NCBI GenBank assembly: GCA_958430865.1
Contig: CAUDNR010001058.1
Coordinates: 1 to 17,965, forward strand
Length of the DNA stretch: 17,965 bases
Direction of reading: 5' to 3'
From: Entrophospora sp. SA101
Lineage: Eukaryota > Glomeromycota > Glomeromycetes > Entrophosporales > Entrophosporaceae
How positions within the stretch are numbered: the first letter of the stretch is position 1; every line of letters begins with the position of its first letter. A model generated the notes under the pieces. The model worked only from the letters and a program-made list of their open reading frames with translations, was not told the DNA's origin and did not search any database. Below are positions 1 through 9,371 of this stretch, one piece after another. A program made the position numbers and the translations under genes.

Positions 1-306
1 CACATTTTATTATACTTGTTTTTAAAATGCTACCATTTTTTAAAAAAATAGGAACGTGTTGAAATCAATTGGATTCAGGAGCTTCTAGATGAGATACCAA
101 ATAAATAAAAATATTGTTGATCAGGAAGAACAACTTTTGTGAGTGAACAGAAAGATATTTAACTTTATTGCTAGGCAATCAATCAGTTCCAACTGATCCT
201 ACACAATCAAAATTATATCTTTTATTAAAAATATTAAGTATTGATCCTGATTGCAAAGGAAAGGTTTTGGACGATTTTTATTTCTCTGTCAGGTATTTTT
301 TTATAA
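1..306 (+). other. Unassigned stretch with coding-like fragments
   Basis: I recognise no gene here. Two short coding-looking pieces are visible on the + strand. Positions 52-108 follow a TTTTTAAAAAAATAG that could be an intron acceptor and read ERVEINWIQELLDEIPNK then TAA, so this could be the last exon of a gene lying to the left. Positions about 178-294 read a frame including SVPTDPTQSKLYLLLKILS and end at a GTATTT that could be a splice donor. The second piece may belong with the TGA-interrupted frame that follows, but I could not find a splice junction that keeps phase. Only two CpG dinucleotides are visible from 1 to 826 (near 54 and 271). Confidence 0.25.
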
Positions 307-826
307 TTTAATATAGAACCTAAAAGATGAAATATTATCCTCTCATTTAAATTATTTGATAAATTTAGTGATATATTTTATATAAATTATAAAGGAGGCA
401 TTTCTATACCATGGCTACTAGGATTAACTTGTACTGATAATGTTCAATGGCTTAGATATTTTATTTCAACTACTGATCCTGATCTACTTCCAAAATCTTT
501 TAAAGCTAATCAAAAATGAATTGAGATATTAAATCTTGGGACACAGACAGCTCATATAATCAATAAAGAACTTCAAAGGAATAATAGCAATTCCATGAAT
601 ATTATAATGGAAGAAATTGAAGTCAGCTGAGAAGGATGAAACTCAGATAAAAAAACAATTCAGAGTCTTGGAATGAGATTACACCATACAGAAAAAAGAT
701 TAAAAAAATTGCAGTGAACATTTGAAAAAATTAACAAATTAAACAGTCAATTACAAGATGGATTTATTCATCCAGATATGTATTATATAAATGTAATTTA
801 TTTTTTATTGGCATTTAATGTTAATA
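307..826 (+). pseudogene. Unidentified frame interrupted only by TGA codons
   Basis: From a TAA at 304 the frame runs about 173 codons to the transposon junction with no TAA or TAG. It contains five in-frame TGA (328, 517, 628, 637, 715). The product looks protein-like rather than random: a hydrophobic start around IPWLLGLTCTDNVQWLRYF, then a charged, probably coiled-coil stretch near HHTEKRLKKLQ. TGG is also used (412 and a few codons on). The TGAs could be decayed CGA or TGG codons, or a source in which TGA means Trp (mitochondrion, Mollicutes-type bacterium). I see no CpG at all between 307 and 826, which favours decay of methylated CGA to TGA. The frame is cut by the pogo-type element at a TA; beyond the element it would stop within a few codons. 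No family recognised. Confidence 0.45.
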
Positions 827-3260
827 CAGTTGGCTCTGGATATAGTGAAGCATTTGTTTTTGGAAAAACTTCACTATATAGTACGATTCACTATATAAAA
901 AGATCGCCAAATGTCACGTGAAATTTTCATTAGTTAAAATTTATTATTCGAATAAAAAAATTACATTAATGAAATAATTATGTGAACCATCTTTCTAGTG
1001 TAGTTTGTTTTTTAGAATTAATTTCATGTCTAGATATTTGATTTTTGATTACATTAATTGAATTAATGTGTTTTAACTCAAAGACAAGGTTTTGGGGTGG
1101 ATTCTTAATATAAGAAGTCACTGTATCTAAAGATTTTAATACTTCTGTTGTGGTAATTGTCTGTGGAACAACATCGTCATCTTCTGTTTATGTCTGAATT
1201 ATTGGTCTTACACAGCTGATTATTTCTTCATCAGTAATTTCGGTATCTTCACCATTATCGTTATCAATTGTAATAAACTCCACAGCATCTAATTTATCAG
1301 ATGCTTCAGTTATATTAAACTGATTGATTAGATCTTGAAGTTCATTAATTTGTTGGTTATTGCTACTTGTATCTGTATCTACTTGCATGGTATCTTCTGA
1401 AGTCGGTAAAATACCTGTTTTCAACCAACAGTTTTTAATCGTTTCAGCAGTTACTTCTTTCCATGCATGTAAACAAAGTGTAATCGCATCTGATATTTTT
1501 AATTTTTGAAGAGGAGTACCAAGGTTTTGATGTATATCATAAGCATCAATCCTGTTTTAACAAGTAATTTTCTATAATGAGCCTGAAAAGCATGTAAAAT
1601 TAGAACAAATAATTATTGAAAGGTAAAAAAAAATTTATTGTTTTTGATAGTAATAGATACTTTAAATGAATTAATTATTCCTGAATCAGCTGGTTGTAAA
1701 AAAGCAGTTGTATTAGGAGGAAGGTGATGAAGTGTGATATTTGTTAAAGTAGTATTTTCTTCAAGAATATGTACTGGCGCATTATCAAATAGTAATAATA
1801 TGTGTTTGCCTTTTTTCACCATCAGTTCATTCAACTTCTTTAAGTAAAGATTCCAAATGGAAACCTGCATCCAGGCTTTCTCATTCCAATAATAATCAAC
1901 GGGAAGCTTTGACTTATCAATTCCTCTCATGTTTTATTCTTATTGATAAACAAGGGAGGAAGTTTTACAGTTCCAGTCGCATTTATAGTTAGTAAAAGGG
2001 TTACTCTTTTTTTTGATTTTTTAACAACACTAAGTGGACCAGTTGATAGTGTTTTTGAAGGTTCTAATTCCCAAAACAAGCCTAATAAATTAAAATATTT
2101 GTTAGTTTTATATCAAGGTTACTGATAAATTGTATTTTATAAATGAATTCACCAATTTCATCACAATTATAAACATCTTCTAAAGGAAATTCTGAAATCA
2201 GTTCTTGTAATTTGTTTCGTTCTTGAGCAATGATTTCTTCGGGAGGTGCCGATCCTGCTTCACTGTGTAAATTATATTGATTTATATTATGCCTTTGTTT
2301 AAAGCTTGTAACCCATCCGTCTGAACCTTTAAAATCATCAATTCCAAGCAATTCAGCAAATCTTTTGCTTTTTTCAACAATAATATCACCTGTAATTACT
2401 TTTTTAGCCAAAAGTGCTTGGTTAATCCATAAAATCAATGCACTTTCAATTTCAGGATATTTAGGTGATTTAGTCTTTTGTTTATTAACATCTGAGGAAC
2501 CCACTGCTAACCATTTTTCTTTATCTTTTACAATATTACAAACTGTACTTTCAGCAATTCCACCAAATTTGTTACCAAGTTCTTTATATGTAAATGATGG
2601 GTTTTTTTCATGGAATTCACAAAGTTCTTTTTTTTCACCCCAAGTCAAAATTTTCTTTTTCATTTTCGATGGTTCAATTGATGACATTACTAGAAATACT
2701 GGAAAAACAATCTTTTATTGTTATAATGAGAAAGTACTCTCCAGTTCCTTTATTTATATAAAGATTTAAAGTATTACGATTTATTTCTAAGAAATCATTT
2801 ATGATGTAATTAAGTATTTACGTAATTTTTTACATGATGATAATTTTAAATCATTATTGCGTAGGTAATTTTTAGACTGTAAAGATTGTATGAATAGTTT
2901 TTATTTAGTTGATTTTTTACATGATGATTCTTTGAATCATAAATATTGTGCGAAATTTCATTATTATTATTATGTGTAATGTTTAATCATTCATTTAATA
3001 TTAATACTAATACTAATTATTATTCACTATTTCCTTTAAAAGGAATGATTGACATAATTTAATAATTTCTTCATTATATGGAGATCTATTTTACTATTGA
3101 TGGATCAAGACAAACTTCATTATATACTTATATAGAGAGTTTATATTAAAATTCATTATATCAAGAGCAATTTGTATATAATGAAATTGGAATTTTTCTA
3201 ACTTCATTATATAGTACGATTCACTATATAATAGGTTCACTATATCCAGAGCCAACTGTA
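827..3260 (-). mobile_element. pogo/Tigger-type DNA transposon, decayed
   Basis: The 2434-bp element has 23-bp terminal inverted repeats, beginning CAGTTGGCTCTGGATATAGT at 827 and appearing as its reverse complement ending at 3260. TA dinucleotides flank both ends (825-826 and 3261-3262), the target duplication expected of the Tc1/mariner/pogo superfamily. The encoded transposase lies on the minus strand. Inside both ends is a second motif, CTATATAGTACGATTCACTA or near-identical (about 877-896 and 3206-3225), in the same orientation at both ends, possibly extra transposase-binding sequence. About 2770-3200, upstream of the transposase start, is AT-rich leader holding two copies of a TTTTTTACATGATGAT motif (about 2827 and 2913). 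The element is not autonomous, because its transposase is frameshifted and carries a stop. Confidence 0.9.
978..2687 (-). pseudogene. pogo/Tigger-family transposase (CENP-B-like), broken
   Basis: Three exons are visible: 2687-2153, 2081-1661 and 1582-978, with introns at 2082-2152 and 1583-1660 whose GT/AG ends restore the family reading. The N-terminus is a CENPB-N helix-turn-helix (LTWGEKKELCEFHEKN), followed by a Tc5-type HTH (around residues 75-135). The DDE_1 core follows with all three acidic positions: NCDEIG at the first splice site, LLLFDNAPVH, and HLPPNTTAFLQPADSGI. The C-terminus reads QTTLERWF (1007-984), which fits a PCNA-interacting motif. Lesions: a frameshift near 1930 before MRGIDKSKLP, a probable one-A loss in an A run near 1555-1562, and an in-frame TAA at 1188-1190. 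After that stop the frame stays open to the PIP-like tail. The start at 2687 gives the full HTH. Confidence 0.88.
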
Positions 3261-3262
3261 TA

Positions 3263-3662
3263 AATAAATTTTTTTAATTTGTATCACCATCAGAGGTCAC
3301 GTGATGTAAAATTTTATTGCATTTTTGAGCATAACTTACAATTCTGAGTTTTGATGATTTTTCCCAAAATTGGCCACGAGGCGCACCAAGTTGCGGGACT
3401 AGGTGACTTGCACCATACTAAAAGAGAAGGTATGGCCTACTTGCACATTTTAAAAATTTTTGTACAGAGGATTCTATCAAGTTTCTGATTGGATTAATAC
3501 ATTACAGGTAAAGAAGACATTAGATGTAAAGTATGATCAAATGGTTTTAATGATCGAAATTTTACAAAATAGCTATAGAAAAAATTAAAAATATTTTTAA
3601 CTCCTAGAAATCTTGTCTATAACGTAACAATGCTATTTTTTGTTTATTATGGCCTTTTAAAA
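3263..3662 (+). other. Non-coding or fully decayed stretch between pogo element and Fanzor relic
   Basis: No open frame of note. This stretch may contain the eroded N-terminal region of the Fanzor-like gene that follows, but all frames are dense in stops and I could not align any motif. A CACGTG lies at 3299-3304. Confidence 0.4.
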
Positions 3663-4604
3663 TTGGTGTTAGTGAGCATCCAGAATTACCTCAACATTGT
3701 TCTATTTATCTAGTGTTCGTACTGGTTGGTCTTAACATTATCCATATAAGGTGGTTGTCTTGGTAACTTAGATATCAATCGTGTGTTCCGTTTATCTTTG
3801 TCTCTGAATGATCTCATTCCTTATACTTATGCTCCTCCTAAAGATGAAACTTAATGAAGAGAGCTCAGGATAATCTACATTAGAAACCCTGTTGATGAGT
3901 TCTACAAAAAAGCAGTGCGTGGTTCCTTACCAATTTCGAAGTAGCCATCATACCACCTTTTAACGGGTCTGCTATGTCTCATTGCCTCAACTGAGAAATT
4001 AATTCCAAGAGGTCTGTTTGCAAGATGTTTACCTGACCCCACAAACCAATTCTGCAAACGTCTTGTTTCTAAGGCCGATGAATTGGGTAAAAAGGTGACC
4101 GAACTTATACGAGCAAAGCTTAGGGATGAGGCGTTTCCAAATCGGTTTCAAGTAAATTGCTAATTCTAGAGCTGATTTTTCTTACAAGCTACTAATTAAA
4201 TTTGTTTATAGTAATGGTTTAATATGGTTACTTATTGGAAATAAGTAACAAATTTCTCGAGAATCCAGAATCTTCAGAATTATAGGAATTTGGAACCGGT
4301 CCAAGCAAGTAACAAAATTGCCAATGCTTTTGAGATGATTTTCTGGTGAGAAACTATTAATAGAATTTATTTATACCAAAATTTTTTTTAAAGGGCGTTA
4401 CTTATTATAGTTAGGTGATTATTTACGATTTGGAATCGCCCCATTCTTAGCAAAGCCTGCTGTAGCAAATTTATCAAACATAACTTGGGTGAAAACAAAG
4501 CGTTTAGGTGTAATGAATGTAGAATGGTGACGGATAGGGATCTTAATAGCGTTCAAGAAATATTCCAGAGAGCTTTGCTTGACGGGACTGTTTGTATGCA
4601 GTGA
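3663..4604 (+). pseudogene. Fanzor (eukaryotic TnpB-like RNA-guided nuclease) relic
   Basis: Family landmarks appear in order, spread over shifting frames. Near 3715 SVRTGWS matches the RuvC-I DPGVRT region with the Asp gone. NLDINRVFRLSLSLNDLI (about 3768-3820) and IRNPVDEFYKKAV (3879 on) match the helical segment. TNFEVAIIPPFNGSAM (about 3930-3975) is the RuvC-II strand in its eukaryotic, Glu-less form. INSKRSVCKM then TGA where the family has Trp, and CKRLVSKADELGKKVTE (about 4053-4103), come next. After the inserted MITE, the zinc ribbon and RuvC-III read FRCNECRMVTDRDLNSV to a TGA at 4602. Damage: several frameshifts, premature stops, loss of the first catalytic Asp, and CCSKF instead of a CxxC knuckle. 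Fanzor proteins are guided by an RNA from the 3' flank of their gene; no such RNA can be claimed here. Some gene-bearing bases are GC-richer than the flanks. Family call is firm; it cannot encode an active enzyme. Confidence 0.85.
4121..4449. mobile_element. 329-bp hAT-type MITE inside the Fanzor relic
   Basis: The left end starts TAGGGATGAGGCGTTTCCAA. The right end, read on the minus strand, starts TAAGAATGGGGCGATTCCAA, and both continue with ATCG. GCAAAGCT (4113-4120) and GCAAAGCC (4450-4457) flank it, an 8-bp target duplication with one change, as hAT transposases make. Removing the element and one duplicate brings TATACGAG next to CAAAGCCTGCTGT, which reads YTSKACC, the expected Fanzor motif before the zinc ribbon. 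This independently supports both calls. No coding capacity is seen; the GTTACTTATT motif recurs inside (about 4226 and 4397). Confidence 0.78.
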
Positions 4605-4935
4605 ACTTGCTGTATATACGTACTAATTGATTGTTTATTTTTTTATCAAAAATAAAAAAAGAGAATAGAGTCACAAAAAAATTATTTGAAATTAATCATG
4701 TTGTATATAATATTATTAGTATTTATTAGAATAAGAATCAGCAAGATCTCGAGCAAGAAGAACTTGAGATTGAGCTTTGCTTTCCTAAAATTTTTGATGA
4801 CAACAATTATATTCATAAAATATGAATTAAGAATTAATTAATTATTAGATAATTCTTTTTTCTTTTTTATAATAATAATATTTTTGTAGGTAAAATAATT
4901 TTAATAAATTAATAATAAATGAAAATCATAATAAT
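4605..4935 (+). other. AT-rich spacer with one possible orphan exon
   Basis: After a TTTATTAG resembling an acceptor, 4730-4825 reads NKNQQDLEQEELEIELCFPK and on to a TGA. It is acidic and coding-like, but too short to identify, and I find no upstream exon that joins it. It could be a remnant exon of a lost gene. The rest is AT-rich with no recognisable feature. Confidence 0.2.
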
Positions 4936-5501
4936 TTATTTTTCATTAGTTTCATAAATCCATTGATCTTTTGGTGGTTGAACTTCAAGAGGTTCCCATC
5001 TAATATATATACATAATTTGTTTACTTTCTCTTCCATAAATAAAATGAGCAAACAGCATAATCAAATATTTTTAGATTAATTAAACTTACGGTTTCCATT
5101 CTTCCATTTTACCGACCAATTTCAATTCATCTTCTGCTTGTACAATCAACTCTTCAATTTGTCCACAATTTATCTTATTCTCAATTTCCACAATTTCTTT
5201 TGTACCTTCCACAATTTTTAATCTTTGTTTAGTGAATGATTCAGTGGCTTGACGATAAACTGAGGTTGAAGGCAGTTTTGTGAGCGCTCTCAATGTTTTA
5301 TCATAGATTTTTATTAAGTGTGGTCTTGGATTTGGATGTACTTCTATCCCAAATATTCCTGTTGTTGTCTAAATTAATTCTAATTTTTATAAATTTCTGA
5401 TTCAGGGTTTCATTTTATTTTTTTTTTTTTGTTATTTTTTTTGAAAGAAATAAATAGTTTACCTTTTGTGCCGCTTTGAATAAATTTCTTGTAGCTTGCA
5501 T
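4936..5501 (-). CDS. NDUFA5: NADH:ubiquinone oxidoreductase subunit NDUFA5 (B13-type)
   Basis: An accessory subunit of mitochondrial complex I, located on the matrix arm. Three exons join cleanly: 5501-5463 (MQATRNLFKAAQK), 5368-5091 and 4999-4936, with GT/AG introns of 94 and 91 bp. The predicted protein is 126 residues, close to the usual ~115-140. Diagnostic segments are GIFGIEVHPNPRPHLI, the Tyr-Arg region of SVYRQATESFTKQRLKIVEG, GQIEELIVQAEDELKLV and the terminal WKPWEPLEVQPPKDQW, the last formed across the second splice. The short basic N-terminus with Arg, Lys and no acidic residue is compatible with mitochondrial import. It is divergent from the + strand gene at 6024, about 520 bp away. 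No lesion is seen, so this is a housekeeping gene and a good anchor for the window. Confidence 0.93.
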
Positions 5502-6023
5502 TGTTTCAAATTATTTTTTAAAAATTTACGTGTGACAACGATAGCTAAGAAAAATGATAACCATAAATAATCACTTTTTGAAATTGTAAAAGATCTGCGA
5601 TTATTTTTTCACCTTTAAATGAACTTTAAATATAAAACCCCCATAATAAATAATAATTCAAATAGAAGAAAGTTTAGGTGAAATAACACGTATTGTTAGA
5701 ACATCTACCACCTCTGAGAAAAGACTAATGCAAGGAACTTTTTATTTTATTATTTTATTTGGTACGGGGGAGGGCTTTTTTGTGATTAATAAAAAAAGTC
5801 CCAAGCTATATATATCATTGAAATCCATAATAATTATCACGTGAAACACGAACTGCACGAAATATGTATCGATCTTCCAAATATTTTTTGGTGTCAAAAA
5901 AAAATAATTTTCTATTTATTTTATTCTATCCAAATTTACAATACTTGTGACTTAATTTTTTTTGCCTTGTCTCTCTTTACTATTTACATTATTAATAATA
6001 TTATTTAAACACAAAAAAATTTA
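5502..6023. promoter_or_regulatory. Shared intergenic region of two divergent genes
   Basis: The 522 bp between the NDUFA5 start and the + strand gene start presumably holds both promoters. A TATAAAACCCCC stretch at about 5631 and a palindromic CACGTG at 5839-5844 (a bHLH-type E-box) are the only motifs I can point to. TA-rich TATATATA occurs near 5809. Function is inferred from position only. Confidence 0.35.
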
Positions 6024-7173
6024 ATGGATAACCGGCAAACAAAACTTGAAGAATCTAATAATAATAATAATAATACAGCAAGCTCACCAAAAGTTATATG
6101 GAACAGTGGACAACAAACATTTAAGCCTACAAACCGAGTTATAATGCTTATTGGCTTAGATCCTAATAGTACTACTGGCTTAATAATGGTTTGAATTTAA
6201 AAAATATGAAATCTATAAAGTTAAAAAAATATTTCTATAAATAAAAAATAATAAAAATAAAACTTAACATTTAATGCTTTTTAGAAAAGCTTTGAAGCTC
6301 ATGGTTTTAAAGTTTCTGTTGACTATCGACGAGATGATACTACAGGTTACGTTCATTTAAATTTACAAATGGCAAAAGAATTCGCTGCGCATATTATGGC
6401 AAAGGGTGGCTTGAAAGTTGGCACCGAGACTGTGATTCTTCGTGCTCTTGATGGTTAGTTACTTATTATTTCTTTCTCTTTTACTACTATTACTATTACT
6501 ATGTTATTGTTATTATTGTTACTATGACGAGTTTAATTAATAAAGATAATAGAATACATATAATATAATATATTGGTATTACTATTATCACTATAATTAA
6601 TAATCGACTAATCAACTAATAGGTATTGATGAAGCAATGTATTGGGGTGTTTATGCAGCCACACGAAGTATAGGTTCAAAGGCTACAAATCAATATAAAA
6701 CTAACAGTAAAGCAAGACATACTAGACGACTTCATCGACATAGTCCGTATTTAACAAATTTTAAAAACATTGAAATCGATGACGATATCGAAGATCAACA
6801 GCAACAACTTTCAATAAAATTTCATCTTAATAAATGTCACGGCAATAATCAACATCAACATCATAAAATTCATCATTACGTTACCAAACAAAAATCTAAA
6901 AATAAAAAAAAATCAAAATGTAGTTCAAAAAATCAAGAAGCTGCCAGTCATAGCATGATACTAGAAACTAACAACAACAACAACAACAACAATAAAAATA
7001 ACAAAACCAAAAACAATAATGCCATGGAATACGAAATACGTTCAACAAACACCAATGATTACAACCAATTATTAAACAACTCATCATCCTTCATATTATC
7101 AACATTCAAAGATGAGACTGAAGAAGTGGAATGGAAGTTTAAGAATATGAGAGTAGTATCTCCTGATGAGTAA
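6024..7173 (+). CDS. Unidentified Asn-rich basic protein, 3 exons
   Basis: Exons 6024-6188, 6285-6453 and 6623-7173 join with GT/AG introns and give 294 residues without a break. I do not recognise the family. Residues 1-35 are polar, including six Asn in a row. Residues about 36-135 look like a folded domain: RVIMLIGLDPNSTTGLI, YVHLNLQMAKEFAAHI and TETVILRALDGIDEAMYW suggest alternating strands and helices. The last two pieces recall the strand-helix-strand-helix order of Alba-type nucleic-acid-binding domains, but this is a weak visual match. The rest is low complexity: His/Arg-rich (RRLHRHSPY), a Lys cluster (KSKNKKKSK) that could be a nuclear localisation signal, and a long Asn run. The start at 6024 is the first ATG after the AT-rich leader. 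The sequence ends acidic, VVSPDE. Confidence 0.75.
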
Positions 7174-7855
7174 ATTATTGTAATTAACAATAGTTGTAAT
7201 AGTCGTAGTAATATATGTTCAAAAAAAAGCACATTGTATAATCTAAAAGGTATTATAAATTTATAATAAAATACACATTATTTTCATTAAAAATATTTTT
7301 TTGGGGGTTTATAATAATATTTAATGTATATATCTACATGCGTGCATGTCTATATGTATATTTTATAATCATGAACATTTTTCTTTATCTTGACATTATA
7401 AAATAATTTACTTTGTTTCTGAGAATTCAGTCTAAGGAATAGAATTTAATGATATAAATAATAATAATATTATTATTTCTTCATTTGCTTAATCTTTTAT
7501 TTATTTTAGATTACACTAGTAGTGTTAATAGTAGTGGAATAAATAGACGATTGTAGTAACTCATAAAATTTTACTATCAATTAAATTTATTTTTTTTTTA
7601 TTTTTTTTTAATTAATTGCAGAGATTTCATAAAATCTTACATTTCACACTCACATTCTAATCTTCACTCTCTATATTTAATGAAATATTAGTTTAATTTA
7701 TATAGATTCCAAATTTCTTCGAATTGGAAAAAGACTACATTATTAAAACAACTAGCTGTATATATAATAATAAATATAATTAAATAAATTATTCTACATT
7801 GTGTATAAATATATATATATAAATAATTTTTTTTTCTTATTTTCTTATCTTCTTA
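7174..7855. other. Convergent intergenic region
   Basis: The 3' ends of the + gene (ending 7173) and the - gene (ending 7856) face each other here. The sequence is AT-rich with T and TA runs. An imperfect palindrome around CATGCGTGCATG (about 7326-7362) could form a hairpin in either transcript. I see no gene. Confidence 0.4.
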
Positions 7856-7908
7856 TCAACTTTTATTTCTTTCAATTAATGCTTTATCATTATTATTAAT
7901 TATTATTA

Positions 7909-7942
<34 letters not shown>

Positions 7943-8897
7943 ACTACTATTATTATTATTTTCTTCTTTTTGTAATCCTATTCCTTCAGCTATTGATAAC
8001 ATTTGTCTTAATCCTTGATTTTCAATAATCAAACTTTCTAAAAGAATATCGTTTTCTAAGTCTGACTGTGCATCATATGCTTGTCTCACTAAACTACTTA
8101 TTGTTGAAATATGTGTTTGTAATGATACATTCTCTGATATGATTTGTTCCTTTTGAGACTTAAAAAAAACAATCATTAGATGATATTAATTATTTGTTAA
8201 AAATATATTAATATGAACAATATGAACAGTGTTACCTTTTCCTCATTTAATAATGATTCATAGTGTTGTTTTAATTCTAATTTATTTTGTTGGACTTCAT
8301 ACTTTTAAATTAAAAAAATATTAATTAATTAAAATATATTTTTTTAAAAATAAAAATAAAAATAAAAGATTATTTCAATGATATTTACTGATTGACTTCT
8401 AAATTTATTCATAATTATTTGTAAAGTATTTTCGTATTCTTTTATTATCAATGACAATTCAGAATTCTCTTCATTTAATTGCTGATTTTCAAACGTCAAG
8501 AAAGCATTCTGTCTTTCAAGTTCTGTGCCTGACTCAAAAGAAGGCGGAACTTTCAACAAAAAAAAAATAAATGAAAATAAATAAATACGATTATTCAAAT
8601 AAAATTTAAAGATCGATGATAATATTAATATCACCTTTGAAATTTTGGCAAAGTATAGGGTTCTCTAATTCTTGTGTACGATTCTTTAATAATAAAATAA
8701 AAATATAAGTTTTAATTAAAAAACATTCTTGTAATAATCAAATAATTGAAATAACAATTACTAACTCTTAAAATTTCCAATTTTTGTTCTAAGTTTTTGG
8801 TATGATCTCGATTTATTGCAAGTTGGTTACATAAATCTTGAATAAATTTTTTGAGACGGACTGGATCATCCTCAATACTTATCATTTCTGGTGCCAT
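7856..8897 (-). CDS. SIKE/FGFR1OP2-family coiled-coil protein (STRIPAK-associated)
   Basis: Five exons, 8897-8766, 8683-8635, 8549-8389, 8301-8236 and 8158-7856, splice with phase kept throughout and give 236 residues, near the 207-253 of animal SIKE1 and FGFR1OP2. The protein is almost all coiled coil. The clearest family signatures are ELERQNAFLTFENQQLNEEN followed by EYENTLQIIMNKFRSQ (central heptads; animal members have a very similar EHQSALELIMSKYR-type line), and ENQGLRQMLSIAEG near the C-terminus. Fungal relatives are known as STRIPAK complex members (SCI1 in Sordaria), linked to cell fusion and development; that role is inferred here from the family. The C-terminus is extended by an Asn/Ile run coded by a GTT microsatellite, absent from animal relatives. 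The start MAPEMISIEDDP is the only ATG before the first heptads. Confidence 0.82.
7910..7942 (-). repeat. GTT microsatellite coding poly-Asn
   Basis: Eleven GTT units on the + strand are read as eleven AAC (Asn) codons in the last exon of the SIKE-like gene. Being a pure triplet repeat, length changes would keep frame and alter only the Asn run. Confidence 0.9.
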
Positions 8898-9371
8898 TAT
8901 TCAACAAGAGAAATTTTTAAGAGAGAACTGTTTTGATAATTAAAACAAATTGTTCTACATAATTTAAAATTTTCTGGGGTCTTGATCTTTGTACAAGGGT
9001 TCCTTATTGGAGTAGGACCTCGGATTCTTATATGGGGCATGCTGGATACAAAACCAGACAAAGTGAACATTAGTATTACCAAGAATTTCAGGGATCAATA
9101 GTGTTTGTTTAACGTCACAATGAATCCAATGCAGGTCATTTCTTAAAATCGAATGCCACTCCTTTAAATTTTTAAAAATATATATGGAGAAATGGTCCAT
9201 CCTATATCAAGTTTTATTATTTCATGGAAAAATTTCATATACTGCAGACAAAATGAAATTTCACAGAACAAAATTACAGAAAATTTATTCATAATCTTTT
9301 TAATTAATTAGCAATAGACCACAGCAATCACATATTTAATGACAATTAATAACACCTGTTGATTCAACACA
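8898..9371 (-). other. Spacer with an unclassified short ORF
   Basis: A 78-codon minus-strand frame (9200-8964) is GC-richer than its surroundings. It reads pieces such as LHWIHCDVKQ and APYKNPRSYSNKEP, which loosely recall the catalytic loop and the PYxxPRS segment of fungal tyrosine-kinase-like proteins, but with no DFG and no flanking domain. It may be a worn kinase fragment or chance. Nothing else is recognisable. Confidence 0.2.

Noticed and set aside
307..826. Direct call as a mitochondrial or endosymbiont insertion because of TGA codons
   Set aside because: No family match can be shown, and the lack of CpG makes CGA decay at least as likely; kept as an open finding.
2365..2769. A 134-codon + strand open frame
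   Set aside because: It is the antisense shadow of the pogo transposase exon 1, which has clear HTH domains on the other strand.
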